NCBI GenBank assembly: GCA_013420905.1
Contig: JAAXNY010000016.1
Location: 992,001-1,056,000 of the forward strand
Direction: 5' to 3'
DNA length: 64,000 bases
DNA from: Collybia mongolica
Taxonomy: Eukaryota > Basidiomycota > Agaricomycetes > Agaricales > Clitocybaceae
Below are positions 1-12,115 of this stretch, piece after piece. Each line of letters opens with the position of its first letter. Position 1 is the stretch's first letter. The notes under the pieces were generated by a model. The model was not told where the DNA came from. It saw only the letters and a program-made list of their open reading frames with translations, and ran no database searches. Both the position numbers and the translations under genes were made by a program.

Positions 1-594
1 ATCGTGGTTGTGGACCTAGTAAATTTCACGGGGGCATCACCACAATGAGTCGAAGGGTGTTACAGGAAGATCGAAACGCTCACCACTGTCACCCAATGTC
101 GACTTTCCGCATATACATCACAGAAAGCTCTATGCTCCGTTTTCATCCAGTTCCCTCTACCATCACCGATTTTTCAGCCAATCTTATTTCGGTGTTTTGA
201 GGACGTTTTCCTCGATATTCTACCACAGTCTTTTCTTAACTATACCGGAAAACGTTCCGCCATGGTCGACTATTGATCCACCATGTTGTGATTCGAAATT
301 CTGAGTTTCTCGGTCAGCCACGTTGGCCTTCAGGGGCACGTTATTTCTCTGGCTGCATCAATAGGACGTTTGGTTGGTCGTCGTGGATCGGGAATGGGCT
401 GCCATTGCAATCTTCAAAAGATTCCGCTTGTGATTTTGCAAACATTTCCTGCCCTGCAAAATATCTGGGCACCCGTTGAATTCCGTTCTCAGCGGAGTAT
501 TGATCCGGATGTATCGGCAATAACCCGGCCCGACACATCCATGTTAACCAGGGCCAAGTTTGTGACTTTTCAACGCTCCTCCAGTTTTCCGCAA

Positions 595-3093
595 ATGCCT
601 CCCAGGATATACACCTCCCCCATCCCCGATGTCCCTATCGTCGAAACATCCATCTTCTCCCACCTCTTCTCGTCCCCATCTGAGGGTGTCACTGGTGGGT
701 ACCCCAGCACGGCGCGTGCATTCGTAGATGCTGCGTCGGGAACAACGATCACACGCGGGCAGCTGAAGCATCTCGCGTTGACACTGGGCTTTGGACTGCG
801 CGACCACCCGAACACCGGCGTGCGGCGCGGCGAGGTGGTGCTGATCTATTCGCAGAACTCGCTCAATTGGCCCGTCGCGCTCTTTGGCGCAGGCAAGTAC
901 CCCAATTCTTCTTCCCGGTGTGGTTGATAACGAACGCGATTTTTCGGAGCAGTTGCGGCTGGGATGCGATGCACGCTGGCGAACAGCGCATATACCCCAA
1001 AGGAGCTGGCATACCAGTACACCGACAGCGGCGCACGGCTGGTCATGGCGAGTGAGGAGGGTTTAGGGAACGTCATGGAGATGTTTCGCGAATTGGGCGT
1101 AGGTAGGGCCGAGGCAGAGAGGAGGGTGATCGTGCTGGGAAGCAGCCTCGAATGGGCAGGCGGGCCTGCCGTTCCTAGGAAGACAGAAGCTACGGGGCTT
1201 CTGGGGATGGAAGATCTGCTGAAGCGAGGCGTTTTAAGTGAAGAAGAGAAGTTCGAGGGCGGACTGGCGCATGAGACGGTTTATTTATGCTATAGTTCCG
1301 GCACGACTGGGAAGCCCAAGGGTGTGGAGGTGTGTTATCGTCCTACATACTTAGTATATGCTGGGATATTATACCTGACGAGTCCTATAAGTCAACGCAT
1401 AAGAACATCACGTCGGTGCTGGAGATCGTGAAGACGACATTCCCCAAGCTGAACGCGGACCACGACAGTGTGCTCGGATTCTTGCCGTTCTATCACATCT
1501 ACGGTACGCCCTTCCGTCCTATCCCACCCACCCCATAGCAGACAACCTGCCTTAGGTGCCGTCAAGCTGCTCCACTTCCCGTTTGCTTGCGGATCAGCAG
1601 TGATCATCCAATCGCGGTTCGACCCAGAACAGTTCTGCGCGAGCATCGAGCGGTACAAAATAACCGTCGCGCTGATCGTGCCGCCGGTGCTGGTTGTACT
1701 TGCACGCCACCCTGGTAAGTCGCCCTCTCCCTCTCACACCCCAATAACACTCACTCAACGCATACAGCTGTAAAGAAATACAACATATCGTCACTGGGTA
1801 CCCTCTTCTCCGGGGCCGCCCCACTAGGTGCCGCGCTGGTTAAACAGGTGGGCCACTTCCGGCCGGCCCCTCACGCGTGCCCTGATCCCTCACCCCTTCA
1901 CAGGTCACAGAACGGTTGAAAGTAGACGGTCGGGCAACAGTCGACATTCTTCAAGGTATGTCTGGGTCCCTGCGGGCTACCACGTATGATATAATGACCA
2001 GCCACTCAGGTTACGGACTTACGGAGACGTCACCCACCACCCACCTGCTGCCGGTGCCCGACGCGCTGCGGAAGGTCGGCAGCATCGGGATCCTGCTGGC
2101 GAACCTGGAGGCGCGGCTGCTGGTGGACGGGGATGGAAATGGGGACGTCGAGGCGGAGGAGGGCCAGCCCGGCGAGCTGTGGTTCAGAGGCCCAACGATC
2201 ATGAAGGTACGCACCACTAGGCAAGTCTGAAAACGCTGGTCCGCTGACGGGCGTTATTGACAGGGATACCTCAACAATGCTACGGCGACGAAGGACTCGA
2301 TTACCCCCGACGGCTGGTTCAAGACGGGGGATATCGCGATCAGGGACAAGGAGGGGTATTATTATATCGTGGATAGGAGGAAGGAGCTCATTAAGTACAA
2401 GGTGCGTCTCAAGTCCCAACCGGGCGCGCCCCAGCATGGGATTAACTCATCTCTCACGACATGCAGGGATTCCAAGGTACGCCACGCTATCTCGCAAGCT
2501 TCCCGGATGCCACAAACTAATACACACCCGATAACACCGCAAGTCCCACCCGCAGAGCTGGAGAGCGTGCTCCTCTCGCACCCCGAGATCGCAGACGCGG
2601 CGGTTATTGGGGTGGACAGCGGCAAGGAGGCAACGGAGCTGCCTAGGTGAGTCCGCCCAGACCCCGCGTCCGGCTCGTTGCTGATTGTGATGGATATGCA
2701 GGGCGTACGTCGTCCACGCGCACCCGGATAAAGTGGGGAGTGAGGCTGCGAAGATGGCATTCCAGGAGTCTGTGCGGGAGTGGATCCAGAGTAGGGTTGC
2801 AAGGCATAAGTACCTTAGGGGAGGTGTGTGTGTTTCTTTTTCTTTTCTTTGAGCCGTGCTAGAAGTATGCTCCTGATTTCATGATCGTCTTTTTGGTAGG
2901 TGTCGTGGTCATCGATATTGTGCCCAAGAGGTAAGTCCCCTTCCCTTCCATGCCAATTAAGGTAGTAGATTCTGACGCGGGGCGCCGGGACAGCGCTGCT
3001 GGCAAGATCCTCCGGCGGGAGTTGCGCGAGCGGGCCAAGGTGGAGCTGCAGGGACGGGATCCGGCTGATGATGTAGTTCGGGCGAAGCTGTGA
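595..3093 (+). CDS. Peroxisomal acyl-CoA synthetase, 4-coumarate-CoA-ligase-like (13 exons)
   Basis: Adenylate-forming enzyme that activates a carboxylic acid with ATP and joins it to coenzyme A. Model: join(595..892, 953..1329, 1392..1503, 1556..1714, 1768..1847, 1904..1955, 2010..2206, 2264..2401, 2467..2476, 2544..2646, 2702..2823, 2900..2930, 2994..3093), 592 aa, all phases agreeing; family members are about 550-600 aa. Seen in order: the P-loop YSSGTTGKPKG, the GYGLTE core motif, the TGD motif in the GWFKTGDIA stretch, the hinge-region motif KYKGFQVPPAELE, and the C-terminal catalytic-lysine motif GKILRREL. The protein ends in AKL, a canonical PTS1, so peroxisomal import is likely. Intron 1 has a GC donor and exon 9 is only 10 bases long. 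The substrate (phenylpropanoid, fatty or other acid) cannot be told from sequence. The ATG was chosen because translation from it gives the usual short N-terminus before the first conserved block. Confidence 0.93.
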
Positions 3094-4472
3094 TGGGCAC
3101 CATAATGGGTCTGCTCTTGTGCGGTGTGCAGTGACATGTGGGGTGGTGCCCGATAGGGCACGGGAGGGGGTTGTCGATGCTCAAGCTTTATTACATATAT
3201 CAAGTGGTATATGGACCCCGTTTATTGGTATTTATTCCGTATTGTGTCGGGGGTGTATATTCAGTAGGAAATCCACCCGGAAATGTGATCAATTGTCCTT
3301 AGGCATGCTTGTGTATTTCGGCAGTGCATTGTAGTGTGGCGTAGTGTGTTGTGAATGGTAGGCAAAATAGATGTAACATATTTGCCCGTATGTTCAAATT
3401 TCTGGGCGCCCCAAGAATATCATGTGTGTTTGGTATAGATATTGGAGATGACCTAAATTGGAGATGACCTGCAACTGGGGTTACACATATATGGAATCTG
3501 GTGTCCTCTACCATGGGTACCATTTGAATGGATACATAGCACCACTATGGCAATCCATAATGGGAAGTGAGCATGCTCCACACCTAGATGCATGGCCTGC
3601 CATTGCAGCATTGCATGCTAGTCATGTGTCACAATGTACCTTGAGTAAGGATACCTCAGCATAACCCTACACTGTTAAGTTATGACATGGCACCACGGAC
3701 ACCCTTTGTCCGTGGTCATGTGGTTTATTCTCCACCCCTTTACCTTTCTTTTTGTAACAGTCTCTCTTTATTCTACATACATATATATATCTTATTTTAG
3801 CATACAGGCACCTGCAGTCAATTATACACAGACTGAGGTTGAGCCACTTCTTTACTTACTGATCAGACATTTACTTACTACTGTACATTAGCTTACTGTG
3901 TTACATTACAGGTACGGTGATAATACAGTTGATTATACATGGACTGAGGGTTATGGTGTTACATTACAGAATATTCTAGGTTGTATTCTGAGTTCTATCT
4001 ATAGAATGAGGTCATTCCATTTTGCAGTGGGCCAAAATTTCTGATTCTTCACAAAAATCAGTAACCATTCACAATGACCTTTTGCATTCAATGTTCCCGA
4101 GTGTCTCTATCTGCATGTTTCAACTTGATACTCTGCTTTCTGAGTTATATTGCTTGTCTGCATTGGTTTTTAGTAGAAACATTATATTTTTCTGTATGAT
4201 TTTGTTTTAAAATAACAAAACAGTATTCACTTGCTCATCACATGGCTGTTTGTAGTGGCTTGTTGGTACTTGCCTGCTTGCAAGAGTGACTGCTTCCAAT
4301 AACCTGTTGATAACACATGACCTCAGGCTTTCAGGCTATCATGATGTTCTGTAGTCCATGCCTTTTAGTTAAAATGTCCATGATAGAACTCAGACTAGCC
4401 ATGCACAACATTGGCTATATCACTTAATTTCTACAGGTTATAGGCCACTGTTGTACACTCTAGTGACAATGC

Positions 4473-5150
4473 TTGAGACCTGACCTAGAACCCCAGGCTG
4501 TGCCACCTGGAAATATGACCAATGTGATCTGTCTTTTTGATTGGACTGACATGTTGTGGCTTTACATCCTCATGCCTCTGAGCCAAAACCCCTTTGTTTT
4601 CTATGACGAAACTTCACTGCTGCTATACATGACCATCATGCCTGAATCACCTCCCCCCTTCCCCTGCCACAATCCTGAAACCCAATGCTACCACTCCAAG
4701 TGTAACAGCAATTTCTGTCAAATTCCAGTTCCAAGGGACTACACTCAACAAACAAGCTGGAAACTACTCAAAATGGGTGCACAATTTAACTTCATAACCC
4801 TTGCAGGCCTTTATGATTATATTGTTAATCTGCCTGCATGTCTGTCACAGGACACTGAACTGTATGCTCACAAGCACTGGAAGGAAAACAGTTGTCTTGC
4901 ATGTGCTCTCATTGCCAGAGCAATATCAAGTGTACTGACTTCTACTACCTATGCCCTATGCCAGCCCATGCTATCAAGGGTGTTGGGGGATCACAAATTG
5001 TCACAATAGGGATAGGTGAAATCCAACTCTGAATTGTATGCAGAGCCTACCTGATTCTCAAGGATGCACTATACATTCCAAACTCCACTGTTGGGTTGAT
5101 TTTTGGTCAGCACAATAGCTATCAACAACTGTCTCACCACCTATTTTGAT
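4473..5150 (+). pseudogene. Ty1/copia gag-protease remnant
   Basis: Read across two frames, this stretch resembles the copia Gag-protease junction. About 4948-5120 gives AIKGVGGSQIVTIGIGEI, a stop, then LKDALYIPNSTVGLI, the pattern usually seen just before the GAG-pre-integrase domain in copia polyproteins. The frame changes near 4900 and stop codons interrupt it, so it cannot be functional. No integrase or reverse transcriptase was recognised downstream. The 178-aa open frame at 4473-5009 is part of this decayed sequence and probably not a gene of its own. Confidence 0.45.
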
Positions 5151-7467
5151 GATGAAATTGTAAGAAAGTGAATGTAGGGACTGTCCAGTGATAAGGAATG
5201 AAGGTCACAAGTACTCCCAAGCTCAAAGTTCAGTTCACAACAGCCATGGAAATTGGGAACAAGGGCGTTGTTTGCATTTGCTTGGAGCAGACAGTGCAGT
5301 GATCTCACTGGATCAAATATTGCTGAACATTGTGACCCTCGCAGACACATTTTCATGTTTGCCTCTGTCTTTTATGGGTGGCTCTGCATGATTGGCCTGA
5401 ACAAATGTACATGGGGCCACTGCCAGAATGTCAGATGGGCAAAGTTGTGATCCTCTTGCCCATCATGTTTGATGTCAAAGAGACAAGTGGCCAACTACTA
5501 TGATTGTGAGCCTAATTCTAGACTCCCACACTTACCAAACATGAATGTGTATTTGTGAAGGCACTCAAAAAGTTCAATTATGATAATACTCCATCAATAG
5601 GGTAAAACTACAAACTCTCAATGTACTTTATATATTTTGTTACTGTTTGTGGCCTATCCATTTACATTTGCCCTAAGATGAGGGAATAAATAAATTGTAC
5701 TCAATATGAATAATGGAAATGGTAATTCAGTGGATACAAGGATACACATAGACTAGGCTATTGCAGGGGGGTATACTGGAACAGTGGAAACTTAATTGGG
5801 GGAGGGGGGGGGCACAATCATCTCACACAACAAAGTCTGCCCCCAAAAGGTTAAGGATAAGGAAATCCTCTCTACAGCCATTGGACAAAGATGAGGGGAA
5901 GGGCAAGGATGAGGATGACAGTGAATTCATGGTTTCTGATGCCAGTGGATCCAACTCAAGTTCAACCAATTCTGACAATGACAATGACCCACTTCTTACT
6001 GGATTACATCTTTTAAATGCAGAGGTACATGTCCTGATTCATTTCATAGAGAGTGTCAATAATTATTGTATTATTGTAGGTTGCAGATATTCTGCCATCT
6101 AATTCCTTGAGGCAAGAAGTGGAAACACAATACAACAGCCAAGTGTATAAATCACCAATAAATCCACTGGTGTGTGTAAGAGATGTGTCACAAGGTAGAT
6201 AGAGTTATACCAAGGTATCTGTATACAGTGACATATGAGTAAGTATACAATAAATTGAGGTATATCCAAGTGACCAGATGTGGGGTGTGTATGCACTCCC
6301 CTTACATCACCCTCCTGTCAGTAACACAAGGCATTCTCAGCTTTATGTAAAGCTATACACTATACATATCTTAATTTCAGTATTCTGGAAGATAAACTAC
6401 ATATTACATAACTGCATCTGTTTTCATTTATGGAAGAGTGTAAATTGTTGAGGTAAAATGAGAAAAAACCAATGTTCTAATGTGACCTGATAGTTGACCA
6501 GATGGTTATCAGCAGGTCATTAAAGCCCCCAGCATAGATAAAATGGGATTGACCATGCAGTTGTCCTGATCAGCTTCATTAAGGATAAACTTTTGGAGAA
6601 TAGATAAATGTAAGGGGAGCATTAGTTCACCCCCATCTAGTTACATGGACTAACATCACACTATCATATGATCTCCATATGCTGCCATATACCTAACTTC
6701 AGTGTAACTCTACTAACCTTGTGACCCCACCCCTTACCCCTTTTGTGGACATTACATTACTCCTTGCAGGTGCCTTACCAGTGCACTGTTGTATGCCCAA
6801 ACAGGCCTGTATCACATTCCATAGTACCTCCATAGTTTACCCATTGATATAGTGTATATAGCTGGTGCTTGCCCTTTGGGGTCTGCATCTTTGCAACACC
6901 TTAGGTCTGGGTCCTTCTCATGTGACTAAGCTGCCTGCATCCTGAGTGCCCTCTTCCCTACACAGTTTATCTCACTGTGCACAGTGTCCTCCCTCTGGTA
7001 TCACTTGTGGCAACACTGCCTCTTACAATAAAGGGATGACTGTAAGAAATTGTGTTGCACTGTGCACCACAACAGTAAGGTCAATATACATGGCAAAGTG
7101 ATATATCTATTTCACATACCCTATCCAATCAGACTTGTCAGTAATTAATTCTGCCCCTTGTAAGGAGTGTGAATTACAACCAGACCACAATTGCCTTACA
7201 AGTACAAGATATCAGTTGCAAGCACATCCTTTTGCTTGTCATCTGATTGTGAGAACACAAAGATCACTATTTTGATGGGGGGTTAATACCACTTGAACTG
7301 CTCAATAACTTCATCCCACTTTGCAATGTCACACACTACTGGACCACTGAAGATGGGGATAATGTATAAGTCAATATATATGGACTCAGAATTAATTTTG
7401 TTATTTTATTGCCAGTACTAAATAGTGTTAGGTGTGTACACATACATATCCATTAGGGAAACAACAG

Positions 7468-7770
7468 GGGCCCAAGAACAAAGGGCCTTGAACCTCACAT
7501 TTGGGGCCTTGGCTTGTTGTGGGGAGGTCAGATGAGAGGAGAGGGCCCCAAACATCATGTTTGGGGCTATGGGTTGTGGCAAGGGCAGTGGGTGAGAGAA
7601 GATGCTTTAAATGCAAAGTTCAGGGCCTTGGTTCATGGCAGGAGCATCCAATGCAAGGAGAGGGCCCCAAAAGGGCCTTGGTTTGTGGCATGGGCATCTG
7701 TTGTGAGCAGAGGGCCCCAGACACAATATTTGGGGCCATGACTTGTGGTGGGGGCAGGTGAGAGGAGAGT
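7468..7770. repeat. Imperfect GGGCCCC-type minisatellite, about five units
   Basis: About five diverged units of roughly 50-65 bases follow each other. Most begin with an AGAG/GGGCCCC(A) core followed by TTTGGGGC(C) and a CTTGG..TGTGG segment. Units differ by point changes and small indels. The repeat lies in the CpG-poor block and has no convincing coding potential. Confidence 0.6.
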
Positions 7771-8748
7771 CTAAGGGTCAACATCCAACATCAATCTGAC
7801 AATGCCCTGCCTGCCACTGCCAAGACAACCCCTGCTAAGTTGATCCCTGGAACTTGAGTGACTTGGCATTCAAAAAGGGTAGCCATGCCTACCTTGTTGA
7901 GCAGTGGGATATTACAGCTGGATTAGTTTCACCCCCCCCCCCTGAGTTTGATCTATACTAACCACAATCAATATTTTTCTCTATTGCTACTATTCTGTGA
8001 TTGGGGAACCTAAGTGCACACATCTAAGCAGTGGCCTGACTCTTGAGTGCAACCTGCTAATAAAGTAGGTATATATAGTGGTCTATATCTAATACACAAA
8101 TTGACTATATAATGCAACAGTAATGAATGTAATAAAAAAAATGGGTCAGTCTCAGCAGAATTACAATGGCTCTTACAAAGTCACAGGTTTGAATCCAGGT
8201 AATAGCAACAAATTAAACAGTCAACAGTTAACCATAAATGGTGGGAAATAAGGTTATTAATCCAATAAAAGTTGGATTACTCCTTTTGATGGTCAAATCA
8301 ACTTATAATTACTCTTGTAAAATAAGATTGCAATGTCTCTTGCAAAGAATCGTCTGACATGTACCACTTGTAAGCTACCAATATGCTTACATGCTTACCC
8401 AGAAATTTCCGACAGGCCCATCCCAAAACCCACTACTACTAAAGTAGCGGGAGTTCTCTTACCAGGGGAACTTCGGAAGCAAAGAAATCATCCTACACAA
8501 TGCACAAGTACAGAAGAGATGTCGTCTGCTATCCTGTCTTTCCAGGACCCTGAAAATCTATGCAACAGCTTTTGGGAAATACTATATGTCTGAGGAGTTA
8601 GAGCTTTATGGAAGCCCCATTAAGTGTAGTGCTGTTTCTGATCTTATTTTGCTTTTTCTGTTTCATGTATGCGAGTGGTTTGTAAGAAGTGGGTATGGTA
8701 CAGCATGGATTTAGTTATAAGTTAGCAGAGGTATATGTTATTAGTGCA

Positions 8749-9940
8749 TTAGAGGTTCTCGTCGTCGATGATGGCAGGGATGTAGAACGTCAGCACGCCA
8801 CCCGCATCCGCTACATCTCCTATATAGACATAGAGGATCATACAATGGTTCTGACATATGCCTGCGTAAAAGGTTCATCAGAAGCCTCCAAACCTAAAGA
8901 GAAGCGGAGTATACGAACATGCAATCGTTGTCGTCGAAACAACGTGGCTATTCAGGAACTTGAGGAAACTCCTGATAGAGACCAGGACACTGAACATCTT
9001 CTCCGGGTCGGGTGCGTCGTCTGCGTCCGCCGAATCCTGCGCTGAACCCAGGAAGGCGAGACTTCAACATGTTTCAGATGAGAAGGGGTATGAATTAACT
9101 TACTCTTGGGATTTGTGCAGTCTTTCCACTCAGTGTCAACCTTGACGCCCTCGGTGCTGATGGAGAGCTGCAGGCACCCGCTGTTGTTCGCGCGTACGGC
9201 AAGGATGTCCGACATGGGCCTGAGGCGTTCGACGATTGTTCGTAGCTTTTGCAGAGGGGGGAGGAGGATGTGCAACTGCATGACGACATATCAAAAACTA
9301 AGCCGAACAAAAAGACGATGGACAAGAGGTGGAGGGCGTACATCGGGCTCAGGACAGAGCGGCTCGCTAAGCCTCGCAACGTCGTTGGGCCGCATGACCT
9401 CAATCTTCACATCATGCGATACGCGCACCTTCCTGCCCACGCGTGTGAGGCCGTTGATTTCGACCGTCAGCACGGCCTGCCCGTTCTTCTTCGCAAGTTT
9501 CATCACGACCTCCTCCGCCTCGTACGCCGACGACGTCGAGGGCGATGCAGACTTGAGAGCCACGAGGAGCGCTTCCGAGGAAAGCGCCATCGTGATCTCG
9601 TTCGCAGCGTTGGACTGGATGCGGTACCCGACAAACAGGGATTCGACCTTGATTTGCCTAGTAAAATACACGTGTAAGGTTGAGTTCCAGCGACACAAAC
9701 TTTAGATGTGAGAGTGGGACGCACGACCAGACCTGGATCCCGCCCTCGTTCGCGTCGTTGTTGCAGATGATGTGCATATTTGTCTCTGTGAACTTGATGA
9801 TGCACCTTTTCTGCAGTTTCTCGATTGACTGCACGATTTCTGTGCGTCATATCAGGAAAAACACGTCGCTGTGCATAGAAAAGGGTTGAGGGTTCACTGT
9901 AGAATGTCGGCACGTTCTCGATAGAGGCACGGAACCGCAT
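8749..9940 (-). CDS. HUS1: HUS1 checkpoint clamp subunit
   Basis: Subunit of the PCNA-like RAD9-HUS1-RAD1 (9-1-1) clamp, loaded at damaged DNA in the nucleus to activate the ATR checkpoint kinase. Model: complement(join(8749..8861, 8919..9041, 9104..9275, 9342..9657, 9725..9839, 9898..9940)), 293 aa (human HUS1 is 280 aa), with all six exons in phase. Diagnostic features are the N-terminus MRFRASIE, the CNND segment followed by VWSQIKVESLF, the central VSHDVKIEV...EPLCPEPD stretch, and the C-terminal VLTFYIPAI just before the stop. Together they match the HUS1/Mec3 family end to end. For exon 5 the acceptor ending TTCAG at 9042 was chosen because the nearer AG puts the downstream exon out of frame. 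The gene is divergent from the Maf gene. No damage is seen. Confidence 0.93.
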
Positions 9941-10161
9941 CGTATGGAAATTATTGGTGGATTTCGTGTGGAGGTTCAGGCCTACGTCGCACAACTGTTA
10001 TATAATTCAAGCTGGAGCATGTGTGTACTGAGGTCGCTCTGGGAGTTGAAGTCTGGTCAACGAGCCGTAAATAGTGGTTTTGAGGTGGAAGTTTGAAGTC
10101 AGGGCAAAGAGCGGCATTTTGAGAAATCTCACGCGTCCCTGTCATCGCATCAACCACTGCG
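9941..10161. promoter_or_regulatory. Shared bidirectional promoter of HUS1 and the Maf gene
   Basis: 221 bases separate the start codons of two divergently transcribed genes, so both promoters must lie here unless they extend into the coding regions. I see no strong TATA box and no recognised factor site. The assignment rests on gene orientation and spacing. Confidence 0.6.
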
Positions 10162-11218
10162 ATGTCCAGACACATTCTTCCTCATGCCCTGCAACTGCCG
10201 GCCATTAAAAAACTGAACGGAAAGCGGATAGTCCTAGCATCGAATAGTCCCAGGCGACAAGATATCCTTCGCACATTTGTGCGTGCTATTTGCGAAATAG
10301 CTATATAACCGCAACCTGACTGGGAGCATTCAGGGCATCGCGCCTGATATCGTGCCATCCACTTTTGAAGAGGACCTTTCGACAAGCTCTTTCGATGATA
10401 TTCATGAATATCCAGTAGCTACGGCGACGTACAAGGCGGTGGAGGTATACGAGAAGCTAGTGGTGAGAAATGCTGTACGGACAACCACGACTGCTGTTTG
10501 GGACTCATGTTCAATAGATGAAGGAGCCAGATAATGCGCCGGATCTGGTCATTGCCGGTGAGCACAGTTGCTCTCTTTCTATATCATCACAAGGGCTAAC
10601 TGACGGCCTAGCTGATACTATTGTCTTGACCCACGTTCAGCCGGCCACTTCAGATATATCTTATTCCGTCCTGCCTAGTGGAAACCAAGAACTCCTTGAA
10701 AAGCCAATATCAAAAGAAGATAACCTTCGCATGCTCCTCGATCTCAATGGAGGGGTTTGTGAAGTGGTTACAGGCGTTACCCTGGGCAAGTCCTATCTCT
10801 CCTTCAGTTTGGATGTACCACGTTCTAACTTTGGCTGTAGTGTATCCGGTACTGACTTCTCCCGGATACACAATAAAGTAGGTCTTCGGGCTGTGCGTAA
10901 ACATAATAAAACTTATGTGCCTGGGAGGTCCATCGACGAACGCTCTCTCGTGTATTTCGCCGACAGCCCACGCCATGTCATCGAAGCCTATGTAGAAAGC
11001 GGAGAAGGCCTTGATCGGGCTGGCGGGTTTGCCATCCAGGTGTGTGCACCGCCAACATACAAATTCTACAAACTAATTGATTGTTCCAGGGCCTCGGGGG
11101 CCTCTTGGTTCGAAAAGTCGAGGGAGATTATAATAATGTTGTTGGGTTCCCCGCAGCATCGTTTTTCACGTTCCTCGATCTTTTAGTGGAAGAAGACTCC
11201 GATTTTTTGGATATCTAG
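10162..11218 (+). CDS. Maf-type nucleoside triphosphate pyrophosphatase
   Basis: Maf/HAM1-like house-cleaning enzyme that hydrolyses dTTP, UTP or modified nucleotides to the monophosphate and pyrophosphate. Model: join(10162..10278, 10334..10462, 10518..10557, 10612..10785, 10841..10877, 10928..11039, 11090..11218), 245 aa, all phases agreeing. Family signatures are KRIVLASNSPRRQ near the N-terminus, PSTFEEDL, the A-D-T core (usually GADT, here AADT), LEKP, RMLLDLNG, EVVTGV, VYFADSPR, and a C-terminal GEGLDRAGGFAIQG followed by DYNNVVGFP. Intron 4 (10786..10840) uses a GC donor, required to keep the frame into VYPVLTSPGYTIK. An intron-free reading of 10518-11186 is open but loses the conserved C-terminus. 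Length is normal for fungal Maf proteins. Confidence 0.92.
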
Positions 11219-11419
11219 ACTAGAGCTGTATCCTCTGATCAAAGTAACGGAATTGCTCATTAGTATCCTAGAAGTCCACACATATATTACTGAACATATA
11301 ACCATGCTGACGTTGAGTTCGTCTTCCTATCCAGTTCCTGTCCTACTTCCTCTCGACCTACAAAACATTAGATAAGATATCGATACCCACTTAAATACAT
11401 ATCCTTCGCGAAGGGGTGA

Positions 11420-11935
11420 CTCTTACCGCGGTCTTGCCGACAACGCCTTTAAGGGTCTTGTCGAGTTTTTTGCGTAAAGACTTCTTGGCTGGCAGAAACC
11501 AAGCTGGGCCAGCGGGTTCTGCATGTCATTAGCCGATGGTGTCGACTAAAATGCTATTTATTACTCTTTGCGGGTTTAACTTCTTCGATGACGAGGACCC
11601 TAGGCTTCTCGTCATGGTCAGATGGACCTGCGACAGGCGTGCGCACGTATGATGGAGGGACTTGGTATGGCATCATGTAGGTGCATGTTGGGCCGCACAT
11701 GGTTGTTGATTGCGGAGCGAAGTTGAAGGGTATGAATCTCAGGCGAAAGGGTTCTCAAGATTCGAGACGTTCACCTCTGAGAAGTGTGAAAGCGAAGGTA
11801 AGAGTTCGTGATCAGGTATCCCTGTGCGTTGCAGACGCTGACTGACCAGGTACCGGGTCACGGTGTCCTTCCAAAGATAGCCAAGGTTTCTCCGAGAGGA
11901 CCTGACTCATTATGACAGACCGTGGTCAAGTAAGT
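11420..11935 (-). other. Possible small gene X, uncharacterised; duplicated at about 17.1-18.7 kb
   Basis: No family recognised. A minus-strand reading starts MSQVLSEKPWLSLEG near 11913. With two short introns it continues through a segment reading HVRPNMHLHDAI at about 11690. Farther 3' a basic stretch reads KKSLRKKLDKTLKG near 11460, in another frame. A clearly related but diverged copy, containing YVRFKIHLHDAI at the equivalent place, lies in front of the second 7-TM copy. The unit therefore seems to have been duplicated together with the membrane gene. Whether either copy makes a protein is doubtful. Confidence 0.3.
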
Positions 11936-12115
11936 CATGCACTTTTGCCGATGAACAATGCCCTCCACTGATGGTCATCAATCACGGAATCACGGCGTAT
12001 CAAAGCGTACCGAACCTCAGTCTTTCTGTCCCATTTTTTGTATGCATGATGCAGATGTGCCTGTATATTTATATATATATACCTGTTCTCCCTTTCCCCC
12101 TTCCATCCCTCAATC

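Larger units (their letters stand above)
3300..8690. mobile_element. CpG-poor block of decayed transposon DNA, including a Ty1/copia remnant
   Basis: About 5 kb with very few CG dinucleotides and no intact gene, unlike the CG-rich genes on both sides. A perfect 9-base hairpin stem (CCACGGACA/TGTCCGTGG) lies near 3693, at what may be the start of an LTR. Short direct repeats occur at about 3817-3960. A Ty1/copia protease-region remnant is recognisable at 4.5-5.15 kb (listed separately). The rest (5.2-8.7 kb) carries stop-ridden frames and an imperfect minisatellite, and I recognise no protein there. The limits are drawn from composition and are approximate. Confidence 0.6.

Noticed and set aside
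1..594. Search for a gene or RNA feature at the left edge
   Set aside because: Overlapping short frames only. No domain, tRNA or rRNA signature recognised; treated as upstream sequence of the acyl-CoA synthetase.
7468..7770. Regularly spaced repeat considered as a CRISPR-like array
   Set aside because: Units are imperfect and adjacent with no unique spacers, and the genome is eukaryotic.
9042..9060. Nearer AG at about 9055 as the acceptor for HUS1 exon 5
   Set aside because: It shifts the downstream exon into a frame lacking the C-terminal HUS1 residues. The TTCAG acceptor at 9042 keeps phase.
9503..9994. Arginine-rich minus-strand frame overlapping HUS1
   Set aside because: It begins in the true first exon (MRFRASIEN) but reads through intron 1 and continues in a wrong frame. 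The spliced model restores HUS1.
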